In this document: positions 39,818 through 48,815 of the stretch, one piece after another
Numbering within the stretch: the stretch's first letter is position 1
How the letters are laid out: every line of letters begins with the position of its first letter
DNA from: Heliomarina baculiformis
Lineage (GTDB): Bacteria > Pseudomonadota > Alphaproteobacteria > Rhodobacterales > Rhodobacteraceae
Direction: 5' to 3'
Length of the DNA stretch: 64,000 bases
Assembly: GCF_019966545.1 (NCBI RefSeq)
Contig: NZ_JAIMIC010000005.1
Location: 310,001 to 374,000, forward strand
Program-made: the position numbers and the translations under genes
The notes under the pieces: model-generated
Database searches by the model: none
What the model saw: the letters and a program-made list of their open reading frames with translations, nothing else
What the model was told of the DNA's origin: nothing

Positions 39818-41167
39818 TCAGCAGAAAAGGTCATTACCCAGCGCGAATACCATCAGGGTAAGAATAGCCGCGATGCCAAGACTCATCAGCAGACGCAGGA
39901 CCCGGTCGCTCGGCGGTTTCCCTGCAACGGCCTCATAGGCGTAAAAGACAAGATGCCCCCCGTCCAGCGCCGGAATCGGGAACAGGTTCAGAAGACCAAC
40001 CGCTGTCGAAAGCACCGCGATGAACCAGATAAAGCTCTGAGCGCCTTGGCTGGCCATCGCGCCGGATGTCTCGGCGATACCGATTGGCCCAGAAATATTG
40101 CAGGTGCTGATCGCCCCCGTAATCATGTGCCATAGCCCCGAGAGAGAACCGGTCACAATCGCGTAGGTCTGCGAAACGGCCCCCTGTATCGCCGAAACCG
40201 GCCCCGCCGCTTCGGTCGCCGGGTCGAATGCCATCGAGCTCACGACACCGATCCGCCAGTGCGTCGCGAACCCGCCATCGGCCTGCGGCTCGTCCGTCCG
40301 ACGCGGCGCCAGCGCAAATTCAAGCGTCTCACCATCGCGCCATACATCGATCTGGAGCGCACGTCCGTCCGAGGACTCAACCGCGTTCTTCAGTTGATCG
40401 AATGCGAAAACCGGCTCGCCATCGACCGCGGTAATCACATCGCCTGCTTCAAGACCTATATCCATCGCAGCGCTACGCGGCGAAATCGAACTGATCAGGG
40501 GCGGATAAGGGAACGGCCCATCAACGGTCATTTCGGTCCCATCGCGCCGGACTGTATAGTCCAGCGTCGGCTGTGCCGGTAACTGGCTGCGGAATTCCTC
40601 CCAGTCAGGTCCTTCTTCCATGTCCGGCGGCCTGACGCCCCCGACCGACAGCACTTCGTCGCCGACCTGCAGCTCATAGCCCGCATTGGGCATGTCATAG
40701 ATCTCGCCAACAGTCAGCGGGTCGCTGACCACGCCGCGGATCATGAAAATGCCGGTAAAAACGAGGATCGAGAGGACAAAGTTGAACACCGGCCCCGCCG
40801 CAACAGTCGCCGCCCGCGCCCAGAGTGGCGCCCCGTGCATCGTTCGGCGCAGGGCGACCGGGTCTTCCGCCGCTTCCTTCATTGCCGCGTCGTCCCGCCC
40901 CGAGGCCGCATTGGAATCGCCCAGAAATTTCACGTAACCGCCAAAGGGCAGTGCTGCGATCTGCCAGCGAGTGCCATGCTTGTCCACGCGCGAGAAGAGG
41001 ACCGGACCAAAGCCGAGCGAAAACACCTCGGCATGGATCCCGGACCAGCGACCGACAATGTAATGTCCGTATTCGTGCACTGCGACGATGACCGAAAGCG
41101 CGACCACGAAGGCAAGCAAGGTGTAAAGCAAGCCGCCGAACTGCGGTATGAAGCCGATTATATCCAA
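39818..41167 (-). CDS. rseP: RseP-type intramembrane zinc metalloprotease
   Basis: RseP cleaves membrane anti-sigma factors and signal-peptide remnants in the inner membrane. The 449-residue protein has the zinc-binding HEYGH at 31-35 in the first helix, the third-helix NLFPIPALDGGHL motif near residue 400, and two periplasmic PDZ domains (about 155-320). The start is TTG at 41167, giving MDIIGFIPQF and placing HEYGH in its normal position; no ATG or GTG lies nearby. It follows dxr by 5 nt. Confidence 0.94.
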   Translation of the reverse strand: MDIIGFIPQFGGLLYTLLAFVVALSVIVAVHEYGHYIVGRWSGIHAEVFSLGFGPVLFSRVDKHGTRWQIAALPFGGYVKFLGDSNAASGRDDAAMKEAAEDPVALRRTMHGAPLWARAATVAAGPVFNFVLSILVFTGIFMIRGVVSDPLTVGEIYDMPNAGYELQVGDEVLSVGGVRPPDMEEGPDWEEFRSQLPAQPTLDYTVRRDGTEMTVDGPFPYPPLISSISPRSAAMDIGLEAGDVITAVDGEPVFAFDQLKNAVESSDGRALQIDVWRDGETLEFALAPRRTDEPQADGGFATHWRIGVVSSMAFDPATEAAGPVSAIQGAVSQTYAIVTGSLSGLWHMITGAISTCNISGPIGIAETSGAMASQGAQSFIWFIAVLSTAVGLLNLFPIPALDGGHLVFYAYEAVAGKPPSDRVLRLLMSLGIAAILTLMVFALGNDLFC

Positions 41168-41172
41168 ATTCC

Positions 41173-42348
41173 CTACCCTGCTCTTTCCGCCATAACGCGG
41201 TCTGCATATGATCTTGCGAGATGGTCAGTTTGCAAAACGTTATCAAGTGTCATCGAGGCATCGATTAGACCCGGCTCGCCTTCGATACGCTCCAGAACGT
41301 CTTCAACGACCGCCGCCATCTCGAGAAAGCCGATACGGCCTTCGATAAAGGCATCGAGGCTGCGTTCTTTCGCCGCGTTAAACACGCAGCCAGCCAGTCC
41401 GCCACGCTGCATGACGTCCCGCGCAAGGCGCAGCGCAGGATAACGTGCAAGATCCGGCTCGTGAAACGTAAGCGCGCCGATGCGCGCCAGATCAAGCCGT
41501 TCGACCGGCAGAGAGCGTCTTTCAGGATGATGGAGCGCAAACCCGATTGCATGGCGCATGTCCGGCGGCCCCACATGGGCCATGAGAGCCCCGTCGCAGA
41601 AGCCGACCAGTGCGTGGATCATGGATTCAGGGTGCACCAGCACTTCGATCTGTTCCGGTTCAACACCAAAAAACTCTCGCGTTTCAATAACTTCCAGCGC
41701 CTTGTTGAACATCGAGGCGGAATCGATGGTGATGCGCTGCCCCATCTGCCAGTTCGGATGACACGAGGCCTCGGCCAGGGTCGCATCGCGCAGTTTGTCC
41801 ATCGGCCAGTCGCGAAAGGCACCGCCGCTCGCGGTGATCACGATTCTTTCAACGGCCGAGATATCTTCTCCGATCAAGGCTTGGAAGATGGCGGAATGCT
41901 CGCTGTCGACGGGGAGGAGCGCGGCGCCGTGACGCTCTGCCGTTTCCAGAACCAGTTTGCCGGCACAGACCAGCGTTTCCTTGTTCGCAAGCGCCAGTGT
42001 AGCGCCCTGCTCCAGCGCAGCCAGACCAGGGGCCAGCCCCGCCGCACCCACAATTGCCGACATGACCCAGTCCGCCGGTTGCCTCGCAGCTTCGAGCAAA
42101 GCTGGCTGTCCGGCAGCGGCTTCAATCCCCGATCCCGCCAGCGCGGATTGCAGCGCTCCGAGTTCCTCATCGAAAGCGGTTACGGCGATTTCAGCTTTCA
42201 GCTTGATCGCGTCCCGGGCCAGCTGTTCGACATTGCGTCCACCGCTCAGCGCCACAACCTGATAAGCCTCGGGCGCGCGTGTGATCAGGTCAATCGTGTT
42301 CTGACCGATGGAACCGGTAGCGCCAAAGATCGAGATACGTCGCGGGAT
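41173..42348 (-). CDS. dxr: 1-deoxy-D-xylulose 5-phosphate reductoisomerase, apparent ATC start
   Basis: Dxr makes 2-C-methyl-erythritol 4-phosphate in the non-mevalonate isoprenoid pathway. From 42348 the frame reads RRISIFGATGSIGQNTIDLI, the NADPH-binding loop, followed by the metal and substrate sites ITASGGAFRDWP and NWQMGQRITIDSASMFNKALE, 391 residues in all. No ATG, GTG or TTG precedes RRISIFG; an in-frame TGA, the cdsA stop, lies at 42352-42354. The only codon suitably placed after the GGAGG at 42356-42360 is ATC at 42348. The first conventional start, GTG at 42255, would delete the NADPH loop. Confidence 0.9.
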   Translation of the reverse strand: MPRRISIFGATGSIGQNTIDLITRAPEAYQVVALSGGRNVEQLARDAIKLKAEIAVTAFDEELGALQSALAGSGIEAAAGQPALLEAARQPADWVMSAIVGAAGLAPGLAALEQGATLALANKETLVCAGKLVLETAERHGAALLPVDSEHSAIFQALIGEDISAVERIVITASGGAFRDWPMDKLRDATLAEASCHPNWQMGQRITIDSASMFNKALEVIETREFFGVEPEQIEVLVHPESMIHALVGFCDGALMAHVGPPDMRHAIGFALHHPERRSLPVERLDLARIGALTFHEPDLARYPALRLARDVMQRGGLAGCVFNAAKERSLDAFIEGRIGFLEMAAVVEDVLERIEGEPGLIDASMTLDNVLQTDHLARSYADRVMAERAG

Positions 42349-42360
42349 GGCTCAGCCTCC
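42348..42360 (-). promoter_or_regulatory. Strong ribosome binding site set before the dxr ATC codon
   Basis: GGAGG (42356-42360) lies inside the final codons of cdsA. A 7-nt spacer CTGAGCC separates it from ATC (42346-42348). The spacing is ideal for initiation at this ATC, and the codon aligns with the normal family start. Confidence 0.6.
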
Positions 42361-43209
42361 TGTGGCAAGCGTGATGATACCGGCAAGGCAGGCTGCCGCG
42401 ACAAGACCGTCCATCCGGTCGAGAAATCCGCCATGTCCGGGGATCAGCGCCGAAGAGTCCTTGACCCCGGCGCGCCGTTTCATTGCGCTTTCCGCGATAT
42501 CACCCAATTGCGCGGCAAAGCAAATCACAAAGGCGATCAGCGCGCCAATGGCGGGCGGCACGCCAGCCGTTGGCAGCATGATCGCCCCGAAGATCGCGGT
42601 GCAAACCCAGCCAGCGATTGTGCCTGACCACGTCTTCTTCGGCGACACAGACGGCCAGAACTTGGGCCCACCAAGCGCCCGGCCGGCGAAATACCCCGCC
42701 GTGTCAGAGATGACGACGATGCTGACAAGGATCGTCAGCCCCCGCGTACCGAATGCTTCATAGGCATAGGCCAAGAATAGCGCGGCGGCAGCGAGGATCA
42801 GACCGTAAGACAGCCAGAGCCGCCTGCCCTGCGACGGAAAGAACAACCCGGCCAGCAAGGGCGCGACAAGTCCTGCGGCTGCACCAAGGTAGCCCGCGAA
42901 GAAAAGTGTTGGGCCGCGTGGTCCCCCGGACGAGGCATCGACCAGCGGCAGTTCGGCAAAGAGCAATCCGACAATCGCGAGGACCGGAAAAATCATCGGC
43001 AGGGCCGCGATTGCAATCCGCCGCCCCATCGGCCAGAGCGGATCGCACAGGCCCGCAAGTTCCCAGATCATCGTGCAGTAGATGGCAAAGATAAAAACGG
43101 TCCATGCCACCGGGCCGGATTCCAGCGCCAGCAGAGTGACCGCGATCAGGACGGCGGCCGAGGCCAAACGCGTGCTCAGATCTCTCCAGGGCGATTTCGT
43201 GGCCGTCAT
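42352..43209 (-). CDS. cdsA: Phosphatidate cytidylyltransferase
   Basis: CdsA makes CDP-diacylglycerol, the precursor of all phospholipids. The 285-residue protein has about eight membrane helices and the C-terminal family signature SDTAGYFAGRALGGPKFWPSVSPKKTWSGTIAG. The ATG at 43209 overlaps the uppS stop codon in an ATGA arrangement. The stop codon TGA lies inside the spacer of the dxr ribosome site, so cdsA and dxr are probably translationally coupled. Confidence 0.95.
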   Translation of the reverse strand: MTATKSPWRDLSTRLASAAVLIAVTLLALESGPVAWTVFIFAIYCTMIWELAGLCDPLWPMGRRIAIAALPMIFPVLAIVGLLFAELPLVDASSGGPRGPTLFFAGYLGAAAGLVAPLLAGLFFPSQGRRLWLSYGLILAAAALFLAYAYEAFGTRGLTILVSIVVISDTAGYFAGRALGGPKFWPSVSPKKTWSGTIAGWVCTAIFGAIMLPTAGVPPAIGALIAFVICFAAQLGDIAESAMKRRAGVKDSSALIPGHGGFLDRMDGLVAAACLAGIITLATGG

Positions 43210-43937
43210 GCCCGGACAGCCCCGTAACGCCGGTCCCGCGCGCCATAGGATTCGCACAGGCGTTTAAGCTCTTCGGCCGAGAAATCGGGCCAGAGCGTAT
43301 CGATGAATTCATATTCCGCATAGGCCGACTGCCAGAGCAGAAAGTTCGATATCCGCGCTTCTCCGCTGGTGCGGATCACCAGATCGGGATCCGGCAAGAC
43401 ATGCGTGTCGAGATATCGCGGCAGGGTCTGCTCATCCACATCGGCGGGTTTGAGCGCCCCGCTGGCCACGTCCTGCGCCAGCCGCTTGGTGGCGCGTGCC
43501 ACCTCATCCCGCCCGCCGTAATTCAGCGCGATAGTCAGGTGTACACCATCGTTGTGCGAGGTGAGCACCTCGAGCTGGTCCATCAGGTCGATCAGCTTGG
43601 CATCCAGCCGCACCCGGTCGCCGATGAAACGGACCCGCACGCCACGCGCATCAAGCGCCCGCGTTTCCTTGGAGATGTAGCGGCGGAACAGGCTCATCAA
43701 CCCGGCGACCTCGACCTGGGTTCGCTTCCAGTTCTCGGTCGAAAAGGCAAAGATCGTCAGGTACTTGACGCCAAGATCCGGGCAGGCCTCGACAACCTCG
43801 CGTACACGGCGCGCCCCGGCATGGTGGCCGAACAGACGCGGGCGACCGCGCGCCTGCGCCCAGCGGCCATTGCCATCCATGATGATGGCGACATGACGTG
43901 GGCCACCTGTATCTGCGATATCGGGGCACTTGTTCAT
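43206..43937 (-). CDS. uppS: Undecaprenyl diphosphate synthase
   Basis: UppS extends farnesyl diphosphate to the C55 lipid carrier used for peptidoglycan and polysaccharide synthesis. The 243-residue protein has HVAIIMDGNGRWAQARGRPR with the catalytic aspartate, FAFSTENWKRTQVEV, and the C-terminal DLVIRTSGEARISNFLLWQSAYAE motif. It sits between frr and cdsA in the conserved alphaproteobacterial block and overlaps cdsA by 4 nt. Confidence 0.96.
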   Translation of the reverse strand: MNKCPDIADTGGPRHVAIIMDGNGRWAQARGRPRLFGHHAGARRVREVVEACPDLGVKYLTIFAFSTENWKRTQVEVAGLMSLFRRYISKETRALDARGVRVRFIGDRVRLDAKLIDLMDQLEVLTSHNDGVHLTIALNYGGRDEVARATKRLAQDVASGALKPADVDEQTLPRYLDTHVLPDPDLVIRTSGEARISNFLLWQSAYAEYEFIDTLWPDFSAEELKRLCESYGARDRRYGAVRA

Positions 43938-43946
43938 GAGAATGGC

Positions 43947-44510
43947 TCAGACCTGCATGATTTCTGCTTGCTTGTTCTCAAGAGCGTCGTCGACGGCCTT
44001 GATCATCTTGTCGGTCATATCCTGAACCTCGGATTCCCAGAACTTCTGGTCATCCTCGGACATGCCGTCGCTCTTGGCCTTCTTGATCTGGTCCATGCCG
44101 TCGCGGCGCACGTTGCGCACCGCAACCCGGGCACCTTCGGCATATTGACCGGCCACCTTGGTCAGATCGCGGCGCCGTTCCTCGTTCAATTCCGGAATTG
44201 GCAACATAATGATCGTGCCGTTCAGCTGCGGGTTAATACCCAGACCGGATTCGCGGATCGCTTTTTCCACCTTGCCGACGAGACCCTTGTCCCAGACGTT
44301 AATGGTGACCATGCGCGGCTCGGGCACGTTCACTGTACCGACCTGGTTGATGGGCGTCATCTGGCCGTAGGCATCGACCTGAACAGGCTCGAGCATCGAT
44401 GCGGATGCGCGACCGGTGCGCAGGCTGGCAAATTCGGTGCGCAGATTCGCCATCGCGCCATCCATGCGGCGCTGGAGATCGTCTGTATCAAGAATGAAAT
44501 CGTCGGACAT
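43947..44510 (-). CDS. frr: Ribosome recycling factor
   Basis: RRF splits post-termination ribosomes with EF-G. The 187-residue protein has the long three-helix-bundle pattern, with [52 protein letters not shown] and [30 protein letters not shown]. The ATG at 44510 is preferred over a GTG 9 nt upstream because the GGAGG site is then properly spaced. It precedes uppS by 9 nt and follows pyrH after 134 nt. Confidence 0.97.
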   Translation of the reverse strand: MSDDFILDTDDLQRRMDGAMANLRTEFASLRTGRASASMLEPVQVDAYGQMTPINQVGTVNVPEPRMVTINVWDKGLVGKVEKAIRESGLGINPQLNGTIIMLPIPELNEERRRDLTKVAGQYAEGARVAVRNVRRDGMDQIKKAKSDGMSEDDQKFWESEVQDMTDKMIKAVDDALENKQAEIMQV

Positions 44511-44644
44511 GGGCTGCACCCTCCCTGTAAATCGTGTCTGGCGTTCTATATCCGCAGTCGCCGCTGAATGTATAGGCCGCGCCGAAACTGATCATAGAGA
44601 CCGGATATGCCCGGGTCTCCGGAAATGATCCTCTCCCGGTCGCT

Positions 44645-45391
44645 TTAATTATGAACTTTCGTATACGTGCCTTCTCCGGCCAGGATGCCCTTGAACCCGC
44701 CAGGCTCATCAAGGCTGAAAACGATGATTGGCAGGTTGTTGTCGCGCGCCAGTGCAATCGCCGAGGCGTCCATCACGCCCAGCCGTTTCGCCAGCACGTC
44801 ATCATAGGTCACATCGTCATAGCGCTTGGCCTCAGGATGCTTGACCGGATCCATGTCATAGACGCCGTCTACCTTTGTGCCTTTGAAGATCGCCTCGCAG
44901 GCCATTTCATTGGCGCGCAGCGTGGCTGCCGTATCGGTGGTAAAATAGGGGTTGCCGGTTCCGGCCGCAAAGATGCACACCCGTTTCTTCTCAAGGTGGC
45001 GCACGGCACGGCGACGGATATAGGGTTCGGCCACCTCGTCCATGCGGATCGCACTGATGACCCTTGTGAAAACGCCCAGCCCTTCAAGCGCCGATTGCAT
45101 GGCGAGGGCGTTCATCACCGTCGCAAGCATGCCCATGTAGTCCGCCGTCGTGCGCTCCATTCCCTGCGCCGATCCGGCGAGACCGCGAAAGATATTGCCG
45201 CCGCCGATGACCATGCAGATCTCGACGCCCAGTTCCTGAACCGACTGAACTTCCTTGGCGATACGCTGAACGGTTGGCGGATGCAGCCCGAACCCCTGAT
45301 CGCCCATCAGGGCCTCGCCCGAGATTTTCAGCATGACGCGACCATAGGTCGTTTCACCCGTCGTTTGTTTCGATGTCTGGGATAGGGTCAT
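44645..45391 (-). CDS. pyrH: UMP kinase
   Basis: PyrH phosphorylates UMP to UDP. The 248-residue amino-acid-kinase-fold protein has [56 protein letters not shown], and [19 protein letters not shown]. It begins the pyrH-frr-uppS-cdsA-dxr-rseP series on the minus strand. The upstream gap with divergent miaA is 113 nt and contains an inverted repeat. Confidence 0.97.
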   Translation of the reverse strand: MTLSQTSKQTTGETTYGRVMLKISGEALMGDQGFGLHPPTVQRIAKEVQSVQELGVEICMVIGGGNIFRGLAGSAQGMERTTADYMGMLATVMNALAMQSALEGLGVFTRVISAIRMDEVAEPYIRRRAVRHLEKKRVCIFAAGTGNPYFTTDTAATLRANEMACEAIFKGTKVDGVYDMDPVKHPEAKRYDDVTYDDVLAKRLGVMDASAIALARDNNLPIIVFSLDEPGGFKGILAGEGTYTKVHN

Positions 45392-45443
45392 GTTGCGCTC
45401 CGCTCGGCCACGGGGTTAATTTCCGGCAAAATGGCTGAAATTG

Positions 45444-45469
45444 CGGGCAGGTTCAATGCACCCTGCCCG
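45444..45469. promoter_or_regulatory. 8-bp inverted repeat between divergent pyrH and miaA
   Basis: CGGGCAGG (45444-45451) and CCTGCCCG (45462-45469) form a perfect repeat around a 10-nt centre. It lies between the two divergent start codons, so it may be an operator or part of a transcript hairpin. No T-tract follows on either strand, which argues against a terminator. Confidence 0.35.
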
Positions 45470-45504
45470 TAATTGTTAGCGACATCAGGAATCGGGACGT
45501 CAGA

Positions 45505-46386
45505 ATGCGGATCAGGGGGGTAGATGGCACCGTGGATATTCCACCGGAGAGGCCTGTCCTGATCGCGGGCCCCACGGCGTCGGGCAAATCGGGACTGGCG
45601 CTGGAGATTGCCGAAACCGATGGCGGCGTGATCGTAAATGCCGACGCGAGCCAGGTTTTCGACTGCTGGCGCATCATAACCGCGCGCCCCTCGCTCGAAG
45701 AAGAAGGCCGCGCGCGCCATCGTCTTTATGGTCATGTCTCGTGGGATCAAACCTATTCCGCCGGGCATTGGCTGCGCGACATCCGCGCCATTCTAACCGG
45801 CCCGGAACGTCCGATCATCGTGGGCGGCACAGGGCTTTACTTTTCGACTCTGACACGCGGCATGGCCGATATTCCGGCGACGCCGAAATCCATCAGGGAG
45901 GAAGCCGATACGCTCACGCTGGAACGGCTGGTGCAGGACATCGACCCGGAAACAGCATCCGGAATCGATCTGAACAATCGCGCCCGGGTACAGCGCGCGT
46001 GGGAAGTCGAACAGGCCACAGGCCGGTCCCTACGATCCTGGCAGGCGGAGACACCACCCCCTGCCCTCGCGCTAAATGACACGGTACCGCTCGTCATGGA
46101 GAACCCGACCGACTGGCTAAACCAGCGCATCAATAGACGCTTTGACCAGATGCTCGAACAGGGCGCACTCGAGGAAGCGCGCCGGATGCAGGACCGCTAC
46201 GATCCCGGCCGCCCCGCATTTCGCGCCATCGGCGTTCCCGAGCTTATGGCGCATCTGAATGGCGAAATCCCGCTGACCGAGGCCAAGGAACTGGCCACGC
46301 AGTCCACACGCCAATATGCAAAGCGCCAACGCACGTGGTTTCGCTCGAAAATGAAACAATGGGCCAAAATCCACCCAAATCGTTAA
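45505..46386 (+). CDS. miaA: tRNA dimethylallyltransferase
   Basis: MiaA adds an isopentenyl group to A37 of tRNAs reading UNN codons. The 293-residue protein has the P-loop [41 protein letters not shown], the [10 protein letters not shown] loop and the tail [18 protein letters not shown]. The first 15 residues ([15 protein letters not shown]) precede the fold and the ATG at 45505 is the best start seen; a GTG at about 45532 is also in frame. It is divergent from pyrH. Confidence 0.95.
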   Translation: MRIRGVDGTVDIPPERPVLIAGPTASGKSGLALEIAETDGGVIVNADASQVFDCWRIITARPSLEEEGRARHRLYGHVSWDQTYSAGHWLRDIRAILTGPERPIIVGGTGLYFSTLTRGMADIPATPKSIREEADTLTLERLVQDIDPETASGIDLNNRARVQRAWEVEQATGRSLRSWQAETPPPALALNDTVPLVMENPTDWLNQRINRRFDQMLEQGALEEARRMQDRYDPGRPAFRAIGVPELMAHLNGEIPLTEAKELATQSTRQYAKRQRTWFRSKMKQWAKIHPNR

Positions 46387-46421
46387 CCGAACACCGTTGA
46401 TAATTCTCAACATTTCTGAAA

Positions 46422-46439
46422 GGTTACCCACACGTAACC
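46422..46439. promoter_or_regulatory. GGTTAC/GTAACC inverted repeat before the AraC-type gene
   Basis: GGTTAC (46422-46427) and GTAACC (46434-46439) flank CCACAC. A further TAACCC follows at 46452, giving three related half-sites. The group lies 28 nt before the AraC-family start codon and could be its own operator; it is not followed by a T-tract. Confidence 0.35.
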
Positions 46440-46466
46440 CGAATAACCCAAGCAATTACCGAACAA

Positions 46467-47279
46467 ATGCTCCAGTACCCGCCAGATCCGAGCACCATCA
46501 GAATTCTGACTCTGGCTCAGCTCTGCCCCCTTGGGTCATGGCAACTGGCGTTGGCCCATGACCGGCCACATTCCATGCTGATCTGGATGACGCGCGGACA
46601 GGGTGTTGCGATGTTCGACGGACGCCGCCACGGGCTGGGTGCACATAACGCCCTCTTCGTTCCGGCCCGGCAACTTGTCTCTCTCGATGTCGGACGGCAG
46701 GGCTACGGCCAAGCGATATTGCTGCCTCTGGGGATCGAGATGACCATGCCCGAGGGCCCGCGACACATCCGCGCCCGCGACGTTTCCGCCCAGACGGAAC
46801 TTACTGCCATCTTCGAAGCGATGAGCCGCGAGCAGAATGCCGAACGGCCGCTGTGGCACAGCTCGATGGATTCCTATGGGCAACTGGCGATGATCTGGCT
46901 CCGGCGGCAACTTGCCGAAAACGCACCCCACATCGGTCCGGAAACCGCATCCGCACGGCTGATGCGCGCCTATAGCCAACGGCTTGTAATGGAACACACC
47001 AGCGGCGAGACCATGGCTGACCACGCCAATGCGCTTGGCGTTACGCCGACGCACCTGACCCGCGTCTGCCGGGCGGAAACCGGGCGAACCGCAGCCGCCC
47101 TGCTGAACGAACGCATTCTGCACAGCGCCCGCAGCCTGCTGAACAATACCGATGCCGCCATCCGCGAGATCGCCGAATATCTCGGCTTCAGCAGCGCGGC
47201 CTATTTTACCCGGTTCATTCAACAGCATACCGGCAATACGCCCAGCGGGCTTCGCGACAACAAAAAACGCGTCGCGTGA
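46467..47279 (+). CDS. AraC-family transcriptional regulator
   Basis: The 270-residue protein has an N-terminal cupin-type effector domain (about 20-100, including MLIWMTRGQGVAMFDGRRH and NALFVPARQLVSL). The C-terminal pair of AraC helix-turn-helix motifs (about 170-265) ends IREIAEYLGFSSAAYFTRFIQQHTGNTPSGLR. It probably binds a small effector and controls nearby genes. The downstream ABC transporter operon on the same strand, 467 nt away, is the natural candidate target. The ATG at 46467 has no strong ribosome site. Confidence 0.88.
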   Translation: MLQYPPDPSTIRILTLAQLCPLGSWQLALAHDRPHSMLIWMTRGQGVAMFDGRRHGLGAHNALFVPARQLVSLDVGRQGYGQAILLPLGIEMTMPEGPRHIRARDVSAQTELTAIFEAMSREQNAERPLWHSSMDSYGQLAMIWLRRQLAENAPHIGPETASARLMRAYSQRLVMEHTSGETMADHANALGVTPTHLTRVCRAETGRTAAALLNERILHSARSLLNNTDAAIREIAEYLGFSSAAYFTRFIQQHTGNTPSGLRDNKKRVA

Positions 47280-47746
47280 ACCACGCGGAGCTGCCAAAAA
47301 CGACATCGCTGGTCTTCGCCGATCTTCACCTTTGCAGAACTTTTCCACGTAAAGGGCATCGCAATGATTGACGACAGCGCCCTTCTAGTGCCGAATAAGG
47401 CGATGGGATACTCAGCCTTCAAAGCCAAGGTAGTCACCTCCACCGGCATGGTGGTAAAGAGGTTCACGACCGCGATGGGGTGCCGGAACCGGGTGCGCGG
47501 TGTTTGACGTTCTTTGTCAAATCCCAAGTCCACGACCTTGCCGTACCGGTCCGTTCGCCCGAGGTCGCTTTCCGCACATTATCAGCCGGGAGCGAGCTTG
47601 CCGCTTTGGTGAAGCCCCAACACTGTCACACAGGAGAATAACAGATTTATCCGCCCTGAACGGGGCCAATCGAGACGTCGAAAACGACGGCAAAACAAAA
47701 CTGTTCCGGCCAACGGAACAGATCGACCCGACCAACAGGGGATAAA
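47280..47746. other. 467-nt intergenic region before the ABC transporter operon
   Basis: No convincing gene is seen. A minus-strand frame (47219-47533) contains a stretch at 47312-47431 (ALKAEYPIALFGTRRAL, then WKSSAKVKIGED) that weakly resembles the C-terminal part of PlsC acyltransferases and may be a gene remnant. Near the 3' end an inverted repeat at 47701-47721 precedes the transporter start. The region should hold the operon promoter, but no clear -35/-10 pair was found. Confidence 0.5.
47701..47721. promoter_or_regulatory. 8-bp inverted repeat upstream of the ABC permease gene
   Basis: CTGTTCCG (47701-47708) and CGGAACAG (47714-47721) form a perfect repeat around GCCAA. It ends 25 nt before the permease start codon. 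It is not followed by T residues, so an operator or a leader hairpin is more likely than a terminator. An AraC-family or other regulator could bind here. Confidence 0.4.
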
Positions 47747-48799
47747 ATGGGACTATTCATTCTGCGCAGATCCGTCGTCATGATCCTGACGGCGCTTTGC
47801 CTGACATTCATCGTTTTCTTTCTGACGAACCTGTATCCGAACCTGGAAAAGCTCGCCAAGACGCAGGGCAACTTCCGGATGTCGGACGAGGCCGTCACGA
47901 GCTGGCTGACCAAGGAAGGCTATCTTCAACCGCTGCCTGTCAAATACGGCCAGTGGCTGGGCGTCCTGCCGGGCTGGACGCTTGAAACCAAGGACGGCAT
48001 CACCGGCCGCTGCCTTACCGGTGCGGTTACGCCCGAAATTGCCGCCGAAGCCCCCAGTTTCTGCGGCATCCTCCAGGGCGACTGGGGCTATTCCACCGTT
48101 TTCCGAGAAGAAGTTTCGGACATCATCTCGACCCGGCTGGGCCTGACCGGAAAGCTGATGTTCTGGGTCATGGTGCTGATGGTGCCCTCGGCGCTTGTCA
48201 TCGGCGTTCTGGCCGGGATGCGCGAAGGGTCAAAAACCGACCGCACGCTCTCGACCTTCTCGATCATTACCACGGCGACGCCGGAATACGTGTCCGGCGT
48301 GATCTTCATCGCCGTCTTTGCCTCATCCGCGGTCGGGCTGAAATGGTTCAAGGGCACCGCGACCAGCGCGATGGAAGACGCGAATTTCGAGAATTTCTTT
48401 TTGCCGGTGCTGACGATTTCGCTTTACGGGATGGGCTATATCGCCCGGATGACCCGCGCGTCGATGACAGAGGTCATGACGGCGCAATATATCCGTACCG
48501 CCCGACTCAAGGGGGTGAAGTTCTCCAACATCGTGCTCAAGCATGCGCTGCGCAATGCGCTGATTGCGCCCTTTACCGTCATCCTGCTTCAGGTGCCCTG
48601 GCTGCTGAACGGCGTCGTCATCGTGGAAACGCTCTTTAACTACAAGGGTTTCGGCTGGGTGCTGGTGCAGGCGGCCGGGAATAATGACATCGAATTGCTG
48701 CTCGCCGTTTCGGTGGTGTCGGTCTTCGTGGTTCTGATGACGCAGCTGATATCGGATATCGGCTATGTCTACCTGAACCCGCGCATCAGAATATCCTGA
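47747..48799 (+). CDS. ABC transporter permease, DppB/OppB type
   Basis: The 350-residue protein begins MGLFILRRSVVMILTALCLTFIVFFLTNLYP and has six predicted membrane helices. The cytoplasmic coupling loop ARMTRASMTEVMTAQYIRTARLKGV contains the EAA-type motif used to contact the ATPase. A periplasmic segment of about 80 residues after the first helix, with two cysteines, is characteristic of the OppB group. It is the first gene of a three-gene oligopeptide/nickel-type (family 5) uptake operon. The ATG at 47747 follows AGGGGAT. Confidence 0.92.
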   Translation: MGLFILRRSVVMILTALCLTFIVFFLTNLYPNLEKLAKTQGNFRMSDEAVTSWLTKEGYLQPLPVKYGQWLGVLPGWTLETKDGITGRCLTGAVTPEIAAEAPSFCGILQGDWGYSTVFREEVSDIISTRLGLTGKLMFWVMVLMVPSALVIGVLAGMREGSKTDRTLSTFSIITTATPEYVSGVIFIAVFASSAVGLKWFKGTATSAMEDANFENFFLPVLTISLYGMGYIARMTRASMTEVMTAQYIRTARLKGVKFSNIVLKHALRNALIAPFTVILLQVPWLLNGVVIVETLFNYKGFGWVLVQAAGNNDIELLLAVSVVSVFVVLMTQLISDIGYVYLNPRIRIS

Positions 48800-48815
48800 A
48801 GGGAGGGCAGAGAAT

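Noticed and set aside
47364-47510. A 49-codon plus-strand frame in the gap before the ABC operon
   Set aside because: No ribosome site or recognisable pattern; a chance frame or remnant.
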